A DNA stretch of 64,000 nt from Infirmifilum sp. NZ (GTDB lineage: Archaea; Thermoproteota; Thermoprotei; Thermofilales; Thermofilaceae). The stretch covers positions 1,008,443 through 1,072,442 of the forward strand of contig NZ_CP094288.1 in NCBI RefSeq assembly GCF_022693705.1, written 5' to 3'. Position numbers and translations under genes: made by a program. Below the pieces are notes generated by a model that was given only the letters and a program-made list of their open reading frames with translations, did not search any database and was not told where the DNA came from. This document shows, in pieces, positions 58,553 to 64,000 of this stretch (position 1 is its first letter; every line of letters begins with the position of its first letter).

Positions 58553-59116
58553 GCGAGATTTAAGCTCGGCAAGCTTTCTTTCGAGCTTCTCCCGTAGGCA
58601 TCCCCTATCTATTCTTTCACCGATCAAAGACTCGAGCTCTGAGACCACTTTTTCTGCGGCTATGATCACATCCTCAGAGGGGGGGCTCCCGAAATCAATG
58701 TTTCCGGAAACGGGGCCGATAACCCAGGCTTCTCCTGTGAATTTTCCCGAAGCATATCCTAGAGCTACGATATGGGCAGGGGAAACCACGTGCGCGCTTA
58801 TCTCCCAGTTTACAGCGTCGACGATATCATATGCTGAGAGCCTGCGAGGGTCGAGCCTTATCTTCACAACCTCTCCCTTAGAGCCGAAGCTCTCATCTAG
58901 AACATCTATGAAAACCACTCGAGGAACCCCCTCAAGGTATGAAGCCGTGGTGAAAGCGTCGAGCCCAGCGGCTATAGCGTTAACGCCGCACTCTGCTAGC
59001 GCGTCTGCCAGAAGAGGACCTATCGCATCGTCACCAAAGATCTCGTTTCCAATACCTATCACTAGGTAAGGTTTAGTCAAGCGAGTTGCACCGTTTTCTG
59101 CGCTCTTCCTTGACAA
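58514..59116 (-). CDS. [NiFe] hydrogenase maturation protease
   Basis: HycI/HyaD-type endopeptidase that trims the large subunit after nickel insertion. 200 residues: LVIGIGNEIFGDDAIGPLLA (Glu and Asp metal ligands), VVFIDVLDESFG and AHVVSPAHIVALGYASG. The large subunit at 61.3 kb has a matching C-terminal extension. Overlaps the upstream gene by 44 bases. Confidence 0.9.
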   Translation of the reverse strand: MSRKSAENGATRLTKPYLVIGIGNEIFGDDAIGPLLADALAECGVNAIAAGLDAFTTASYLEGVPRVVFIDVLDESFGSKGEVVKIRLDPRRLSAYDIVDAVNWEISAHVVSPAHIVALGYASGKFTGEAWVIGPVSGNIDFGSPPSEDVIIAAEKVVSELESLIGERIDRGCLREKLERKLAELKSRLFDFVNPARELR

Positions 59117-59762
59117 CCTCGAGGAGTTTTTCTGTGCAGAACGATGCCTCCTGCCCCCCTGGGTCGCACTCGATGATCACCACTTCCCTTACAGGCGCGA
59201 AGGCTCTTAAGCCCTCTATCAAGTGGTCAACGTCGAGCGAGCCCTCCAGCGACGCTCTGATAGCGTCTGGCGCTTCATCTGCATTAGGCCTCTGCAAGCT
59301 TACGGTGTACCTGTAAACACCCGGAGCTCTACCCCTCCTCTTAAGGGTTAAGATCTCCACGAGGTTTGGGCTGTGCTTTTCAAGCATGAAAGACACCGTA
59401 AGGCTATCTGTTGAGAAATCCTCCACTATGACGTGACTGCACTCTGGGAGCTTCGTTGCAATTTCAAAGGCCTTATACACGGACTCCCCGTCTTCACCGT
59501 AGTAAAACAGGAACCCTAAAAGAACCTTAAACCCCGACTCCGAAATTTTCTGAACAAGCTCAGCGTACCCACTTTCAGCAAGAGCTTTTCTCTCCTCCTC
59601 AATGTTCGGGGATTTCTCCGGGAAAGTTGTCAACCGCCTGTATAACGGCTCGGTTACAGCACCGAGAACCGGTTGGGCTAACGCAGATCGTATAGAGTCG
59701 TCCAGAGCCCTCAAAGCCTTAACGGTTTCAGCGAGTAGATTAAGCATGTTGCTTCTTCTCAT
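59073..59762 (-). CDS. Unknown protein coupled to hydrogenase maturation protease
   Basis: 229 residues, not recognised. N-terminal helical half, then alternating strands (SGFKVLLGFLFYYGEDGESV, SHVIVEDFSTDSLTVSFML, VREVVIIECDPGGQEASFC). Only scattered cysteines, no clear metal motif. Its 44-base overlap with the protease gene and its place divergent from the hydrogenase operon suggest an accessory role in hydrogenase assembly; that is inference. Confidence 0.55.
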   Translation of the reverse strand: MRRSNMLNLLAETVKALRALDDSIRSALAQPVLGAVTEPLYRRLTTFPEKSPNIEEERKALAESGYAELVQKISESGFKVLLGFLFYYGEDGESVYKAFEIATKLPECSHVIVEDFSTDSLTVSFMLEKHSPNLVEILTLKRRGRAPGVYRYTVSLQRPNADEAPDAIRASLEGSLDVDHLIEGLRAFAPVREVVIIECDPGGQEASFCTEKLLEVVKEERRKRCNSLD

Positions 59763-59991
59763 CCATTGTTATCCCGGCAAGCCCTCATAAAAACCTCGCA
59801 AGTAATTAAATTAATATGTTATATAATTAACATATATTTTCATTTTTGATTTTTAACAATTTTTAGATTAATTTCTGTTTTTTAAAAAAATAGCATTTGT
59901 AGATATACGAACAAAGGAATCTTTATTAGATTTTTTCAGATTGCAAAGATTTATAATTGATTTTATTCAGTTGAGTTTGCAAGGCGGTAAA
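59763..59991. promoter_or_regulatory. Very AT-rich divergent control region of the hydrogenase operon
   Basis: From about 59800 to 59960 the sequence is overwhelmingly A and T, unlike the GC-rich surroundings. It holds the inverted repeat at 59814-59835, several possible TATA boxes (for example GATTTATAATTG at about 59948) and the ribosome site AAGGCGGT before ATG 59992. Confidence 0.6.
59814..59835. repeat. 22-bp inverted repeat (operator candidate)
   Basis: ATATGTTA-TATAAT-TAACATAT: perfect 8-bp arms around a six-base centre. Placed about 50 bases from the minus-strand gene start and 160 from the hydrogenase start. Confidence 0.5.
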
Positions 59992-61251
59992 ATGCCGCTA
60001 AACAGTTTCAGCCTAAACCGTAGGGATTTCCTGAAAGTAACTGGGGCAACAGCGCTCCTGGCTTCCCTTAACTGGAACGAACTGGTGAAGCTCGCCGCAG
60101 CCCAAGCACAGAGCGGTGCGATAAACATTGTGTGGTTCGAGGCGCAGGACTGCGCCGGAAACACCACTGCTCTGATACAGGCAACGGAGCCTGACCTAAT
60201 AGACGTCCTCGGAGGGTCCTTCCACCTCGTGGGCCCAGGGAACGTGAAGCTCGCTTTTCACGAAACAGTCATGCCGGAGTGGGGTGAGGGCGCTTTAGAC
60301 ATCGCGCGCGCTGCGGCGAATGGCAAGCTCGATCCCTTCGTCCTAGTCCTCGAGGGGAGCTTCCCGCAAGATGAGAAAGCGGGAGGGCCGCCCGGTAGCG
60401 ACTACTACTGCTTTATAGGCGAGGAAAACGGGAAGCCGATATCTTGCGTTGAGTGGATGAGAAGGCTGCTACCCCGCGCGGTTGCTGTCGTCGCGGTCGG
60501 TAACTGCGCGTCGTACGGGGGTCTGGTAGCTAACAAAGTCCTCGATCGCGTGCAAGGCTTGCCCTCTTCGAGCTGGAGCGATAGCCCGACGGGCGCTGTC
60601 GGCTTCTTCGACGACCCCATTAGGGGAATAAAGGGCCTCGTAAACCTCCTACCTGAGGCTGAGCCGTTCCGAAGGTTCATCTCGGGCCAGTGCACTCTCA
60701 AGCCTGGTGAGATACGGCAGGACTGCAGACCAGCAGTCGCGGTGCCTGGGTGCCCTGCAAACGGGAACGGACAGCTGAGGGCTCTTGCGAGTCTAGTGCT
60801 TTGGGCTAAGGGTCTGCTACCCTTACCCGAGCTCGACAGGTACTGGAGGCCGAAGTTCATATACGGTCAGACCGTTCACGAGCAGTGCCCCAGGGCTGGC
60901 TCCTACGCAGCTGGTGACTTCAGGCAGTACCCTGGGGAGAACAGCTACAGGTGCCTATATGCAGTTGGCTGCAAGGGCCCGATCTCGAACTGCCCGTGGA
61001 ACAAGCTGGGCTGGGTCAATGGAATCGGTGGGCCTACGAGGACTGGGGGCGTCTGCATAGGCTGTACGATGCCAGGCTTCACCGACGCCTACGAGCCATT
61101 CTACAAGCCTCTCCAGGCGCCGCGTGTGCCCACGGGGCTTGAGAGTGCGGCAGCTGTAGCAGCCTTGCTCGCGGGGGTGGGCCTGGCTTACGGCGTCTCT
61201 AAGAGTATCGAGAAGAAGAAGGAGGAGGCTAGTAAAGAGGTGAAAGGGTGA
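59992..61251 (+). CDS. [NiFe] hydrogenase small subunit, Tat-exported
   Basis: 419 residues from ATG 59992. Tat signal NRRDFLKVTGATALLASL (RR at 10-11), mature domain with GNCASYGGL, VPGCPANGN, distal-cluster HEQCPRAGS and YRCLYAVGCKGPISNC, medial CIGCTMPGF, and a C-terminal membrane anchor (AAAVAALLAGVGLAYGV). The proximal-cluster site reads FEAQDCAGNTTALIQ: one cysteine where CxxC is usual. Composition fits the group 1 crenarchaeal (1g-type) hydrogenases. ORF extension upstream of 59992 lacks support. Confidence 0.92.
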   Translation: MPLNSFSLNRRDFLKVTGATALLASLNWNELVKLAAAQAQSGAINIVWFEAQDCAGNTTALIQATEPDLIDVLGGSFHLVGPGNVKLAFHETVMPEWGEGALDIARAAANGKLDPFVLVLEGSFPQDEKAGGPPGSDYYCFIGEENGKPISCVEWMRRLLPRAVAVVAVGNCASYGGLVANKVLDRVQGLPSSSWSDSPTGAVGFFDDPIRGIKGLVNLLPEAEPFRRFISGQCTLKPGEIRQDCRPAVAVPGCPANGNGQLRALASLVLWAKGLLPLPELDRYWRPKFIYGQTVHEQCPRAGSYAAGDFRQYPGENSYRCLYAVGCKGPISNCPWNKLGWVNGIGGPTRTGGVCIGCTMPGFTDAYEPFYKPLQAPRVPTGLESAAAVAALLAGVGLAYGVSKSIEKKKEEASKEVKG

Positions 61252-61257
61252 GATCCC

Positions 61258-63048
61258 ATGAGCGTTAAGGAGGTATTTATAGACCCCATCACACGGATTG
61301 AGGGGCACCTTGCTCTCAGGGCGCTTGTCGACACGACGACCAGGAAACCCCAGAACGTATGGGTATACGCCACGATGTTCAGAGGCTTCGAGGTTTTCCT
61401 AAGGGGGAGGCCGCCGGAGGACGCCATCCACATAACGTCTAGGATATGCGGTGTATGCGGGGCGAGCCACGCTAATGCCTCGATGCACGCGGTGGACATG
61501 GCCTACGGTGTTGTCCCAGAGCCGCTCGGAGTGGTTCTGCGAAACATGGCTTTCGCGATGACGGATCCCCTCTACGACCACCCCCTTATCCTCAACATGC
61601 TAGGAGGCCCGGACTACAGCGAGCTCGTCGTGAAGAAGCTAACGCCGAAGGTCTGGGCAGACGCCCAGATGACCGATGCGCCCCACAGGGACATTCACGG
61701 CTTCGCCAAGATATCGGATATAATGCGTGCCTTGAACCCGATCGAGGGCAAGATCTGGCAGCTGACCGTGAAGTACCAGAGGATAGCCCGCGAGGGCGGC
61801 GTGCTGATCTACGGCAGGCACAGCCACCCGAGCACGATCATCCCCGGCGGCATCTCGACGGATCTCTCCAACGCGGAGTACCTGCTGGTAGGCTACACCT
61901 ACAGGCTCACAAAGCTAACAGCATGGGCGAAGTTCCTTTACGCAGTGTGGCAGGACATAGTTTGGTTCTACGAGGAGATGGAGAACTACAAGGAGCAGGG
62001 ACTCACTTACCGCAAGCACAACATGGTAAGCAGCGGGTTCTTCGACGACCCCGAAGAGTACTCGTCGCTAGGGGAAACCCCCGAAGACGTTTACAAGAAC
62101 ATCGACAAGGCCGCGCAGAAGCGCAGCGTCAAGCCGGGGGCGTTCGTGAACGGCGAGCTCGTGACAAAGAGCTACAAGGAGATCAACCTGAGCATAATGG
62201 AGCACGTCAATGCCTCCTTCTACGACGACTGGAAAGGAAAGTTCCCACTCTACACGGAGACGGATCCCGAGGGCAACAAGCTACTGTGGGGCAAGCAGGA
62301 TCCAGCATACCACCCGTGGAACAAGGTGACGATACCCAAGCCAGGGGCTAGGGACTGGAATGGGAAGTACAACTGGGCCGCCGCCGTCCGCTTCGTGTGG
62401 AAGGACGGCACCGTCACACCCTTCGAGGTCGGCCCGATAGCGAGGCTCATGGCCACGGCTTACCAGCCCAGCGACTTCGGCAGTGGCAACGGTGTGCTCA
62501 GAGTGACGCTGCCGAGGAGCGGTGGGGCAGACGACCTGCCACCTAGCGTTGTGGAGGAGATGACGCTCGAGTGGAAAGCCCCACCCTACTCGACCACGCT
62601 CCAGAGAGTCCTAGCAAGAGCGTTCAACGTCGTAATCGATGCAGCCGCGGCGTGGCAAAACGTGCTAAAGGCGGTTGAGCTAGTGAGAAGCGGGAGGACC
62701 AAGACGTCCCGGCCATGGACCGCGCCGTCTCGCAGAACATTCGGAGTAGGTTTCACAGAGGCCCCAAGAGGCACGGTCAGGCACTGGGTCGTCCAGGAAG
62801 GCGGGAGAATCGTCAACTACCAGATACACGCACCGACAACAGGGAACGTCTCTCCGCATGACCAGTGGGGTATGTCGCCCTTCGAGCAGAGCGTCGCCAA
62901 CAGCGTCGTAACGGAGGAGGTCCCACCCGACCAGTGGGAGGGCCTGGACTTCGTCAGGGCCATCAGGAGCTTCGACCCCTGCATCGCGTGCGCCGTGCAT
63001 ATCCAAGTGGGCAAGGTGAAGTCAATCAAGAAAATGATCGTGAGGTGA
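61258..63048 (+). CDS. [NiFe] hydrogenase large subunit
   Basis: 596 residues. L1 motif RICGVCGASH (Cys64, Cys67) and L2 motif DPCIACAVH (Cys575, Cys578) bind Ni-Fe. After His581 a 15-residue tail (IQVGKVKSIKKMIVR) remains for removal by the maturation protease at 58.5 kb. DPITRIEGHLALRA is the usual N-terminus. Lacks its own Tat signal and is expected to be exported with the small subunit. Six bases after the small subunit. Confidence 0.95.
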   Translation: MSVKEVFIDPITRIEGHLALRALVDTTTRKPQNVWVYATMFRGFEVFLRGRPPEDAIHITSRICGVCGASHANASMHAVDMAYGVVPEPLGVVLRNMAFAMTDPLYDHPLILNMLGGPDYSELVVKKLTPKVWADAQMTDAPHRDIHGFAKISDIMRALNPIEGKIWQLTVKYQRIAREGGVLIYGRHSHPSTIIPGGISTDLSNAEYLLVGYTYRLTKLTAWAKFLYAVWQDIVWFYEEMENYKEQGLTYRKHNMVSSGFFDDPEEYSSLGETPEDVYKNIDKAAQKRSVKPGAFVNGELVTKSYKEINLSIMEHVNASFYDDWKGKFPLYTETDPEGNKLLWGKQDPAYHPWNKVTIPKPGARDWNGKYNWAAAVRFVWKDGTVTPFEVGPIARLMATAYQPSDFGSGNGVLRVTLPRSGGADDLPPSVVEEMTLEWKAPPYSTTLQRVLARAFNVVIDAAAAWQNVLKAVELVRSGRTKTSRPWTAPSRRTFGVGFTEAPRGTVRHWVVQEGGRIVNYQIHAPTTGNVSPHDQWGMSPFEQSVANSVVTEEVPPDQWEGLDFVRAIRSFDPCIACAVHIQVGKVKSIKKMIVR

Positions 63049-63057
63049 AAGGCCCCA

Positions 63058-63849
63058 ATGGATATTCTAGACTTCGCGATCTACGTCGCGCCCCCGATCG
63101 TGGTAGCGATCTTCCTACTTGGTGTCGGCTACAGGCTCGGCAGGTACCTGTTCTTCTGGAAGAGGAGACCCTCAGCTCCAAGGAGGCAGCGCCCGCTGAC
63201 GAAACTGGCTGTAGGGCTAGTAATGGCCTTCGTCGACCCGCTGATCCAGACGCTCAAGCACAGGAAGGGGGACTTCGTTGGCGCGCTAGTTGCACTCCAC
63301 ATCCTCGGGGTGATACCGCTAATCTTCCTGCTTGGGCAGCACGTGGCCATGTTCTCGTACTGGATACCCTTTTACTCGGTGCTACGCCCGCTGGCCATAC
63401 CCTCGTCCATAACCTCCTCCAGCCTGACAGTTGCCTCAGGCGTGATACCAGCCTCCGACATGTCTTGGGGGTTCGTTAACACGCTCTGGGGGCCGCTTGT
63501 AGTCATACTGAACGGGGACCTGCTGGCGATACTGGCCATACTTGGTGTCAGCTACAAGATAGGCGACAAGATCGTCCGACTAGTCCACAGGCTCGGCAAC
63601 GCCCGCGTCGGCGACTGGTATGCCCTCGCACTCCTCCTCGCAATCCTAGTTTCGGGGTTCATGGCCACGCACCACCTACCCTCTGGCGAGATAGGGACCT
63701 ACAGGACGGTCCTCGGCGTTCACATCACCCTAGCTGAACTGCTGGTAGCAACTCTGCCATTCACGAAGTTCTGGCACTTTGTCTTCGGCTACTGGTACGG
63801 CAAGCTCCACGAGTGGTACGACCTCAAGTTCAGTAGGGGATCGTTATGA
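63058..63849 (+). CDS. Membrane cytochrome b-like hydrogenase subunit (Isp1-like)
   Basis: 263 residues with about five membrane helices (APPIVVAIFLLGVGYRLG, VALHILGVIPLIFLLGQHV, WYALALLLAILVSGFMATHH, HITLAELLVATLPFTKFWHF). Histidines in helices (GQHVAMFS, ATHHLPSG, GVHITLAE, FWHFVFGY) could ligate haem b as in Isp1/DsrM/NarI proteins. Passes electrons between the hydrogenase and the quinone pool or the next Fe-S protein. Confidence 0.85.
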   Translation: MDILDFAIYVAPPIVVAIFLLGVGYRLGRYLFFWKRRPSAPRRQRPLTKLAVGLVMAFVDPLIQTLKHRKGDFVGALVALHILGVIPLIFLLGQHVAMFSYWIPFYSVLRPLAIPSSITSSSLTVASGVIPASDMSWGFVNTLWGPLVVILNGDLLAILAILGVSYKIGDKIVRLVHRLGNARVGDWYALALLLAILVSGFMATHHLPSGEIGTYRTVLGVHITLAELLVATLPFTKFWHFVFGYWYGKLHEWYDLKFSRGSL

Positions 63850-64000
63850 GCTGGGAGGAGTTTAACGCGGAGAAGGTTAGAAGCGCCGAGGCCTACGCGC
63901 TCAGGCACCTGGACTCCGTGATGCTCCACTTCTTCGAGGACTGCGTTAACTGCGGCCTCTGCGAGATCAACTGCCCCTACACCGCTGCCGGTGAAGAGTA
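63846..64000 (+). CDS. HdrD/Isp2-like iron-sulfur protein, N-terminal fragment
   Basis: 51 codons before the window ends. ATG overlaps the Isp1 stop as ATGA. Visible motif FFEDCVNCGLCEINCPYTAA: CxxCxxCxxxCP, a [4Fe-4S] site as at the start of heterodisulfide-reductase-like Isp2 subunits. Continues beyond 64000. Confidence 0.85.
   Translation, partial: MSWEEFNAEKVRSAEAYALRHLDSVMLHFFEDCVNCGLCEINCPYTAAGEE

Noticed and set aside
59941-59991. Upstream start for the hydrogenase small subunit
   Set aside because: AT-rich leader without a ribosome site would place 17 residues before the Tat signal; ATG 59992 has AAGGCGGT upstream.
1-64000. CRISPR array, insertion sequence or prophage
   Set aside because: No evenly spaced repeats, transposase or integrase motifs, or phage genes were seen; gene content is core archaeal throughout.

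Overview
The window reads as a hyperthermophilic member of the Thermoproteota (Crenarchaeota sensu lato), most probably a Thermofilum-like organism. Support comes from the archaeal information-processing set (SRP54, Cbf5, Rpo12, aIF1, aIF6, aRF1, Csl4, KEOPS subunits, eL14, eL31, eL39, eS19, eS24, eS27), Alba chromatin protein, an actin-type cytoskeleton cluster (crenactin with arcadin-like partners), intron-rich tRNAs, and above all a circularly permuted initiator tRNA-Met of the kind described in Thermofilum pendens. Species identity is inference; no database was consulted.

Layout. 1-4.6 kb: end of a flavodiiron protein, SRP54 with a TrmY-like methyltransferase, then (minus) eL14-Cbf5, Hsp20, aIF1 and Rpo12. 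4.6-9.1 kb: a four-subunit 2-oxoacid:ferredoxin oxidoreductase (porCDAB) divergent from a class III aminotransferase, then tRNA(CAU). 9.1-18.4 kb: an XRE-CBS regulator, a small winged-helix gene, a 467-bp AT-rich intergenic region carrying three perfectly spaced origin recognition boxes (a probable replication origin), a PIN-KH ATPase, Alba, three small minus-strand genes, and the crenactin operon ending in a Rad50/SMC-like gene. 18.4-25.9 kb: a probable C/D box sRNA, a leaderless zinc-ribbon gene, tRNA-Arg(UCU) with two introns, Brix and Pcc1 genes, a KaiC-like ATPase, NAD kinase, Csl4, an RNA methyltransferase, aRF1 and UMP kinase. 25.9-34.4 kb: succinyl-CoA ligase, a beta-CASP nuclease, a second Hsp20, eS24-eS27-Kae1-Bud32, Rio1 and a Dim2-like KH protein. 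34.4-45.0 kb: three tRNAs, TrmI, eS19-PDCD5-eL39-eL31-aIF6, a radical SAM-ThiL operon, XPD helicase and hexuloisomerase. 45.0-55.6 kb: Lrp regulator, tRNA-Arg(CCG), Pcc1 paralogue-DHH-uS15, AdoMet decarboxylase-like gene, AK6-like kinase, a divergent TadC/GspE type IV filament pair, a P-loop/deoxyribosyltransferase-like fusion and a DUF711 gene, tRNA-Ser. 55.6-64 kb: permuted tRNA-iMet, PEP synthase with an unusual leader, and a Tat-exported group 1-type [NiFe] hydrogenase with its maturation protease.

The genes fit an anaerobe that oxidises 2-oxoacids to acyl-CoA (Por plus aminotransferase plus CoA ligase), makes PEP from pyruvate, and exchanges electrons with H2 through a membrane hydrogenase. 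The most notable items are the permuted initiator tRNA, the candidate origin placed beside the cytoskeleton cluster without a neighbouring orc1/cdc6, the arcade cluster itself, non-canonical tRNA introns, and two genes whose only credible start is CTG.
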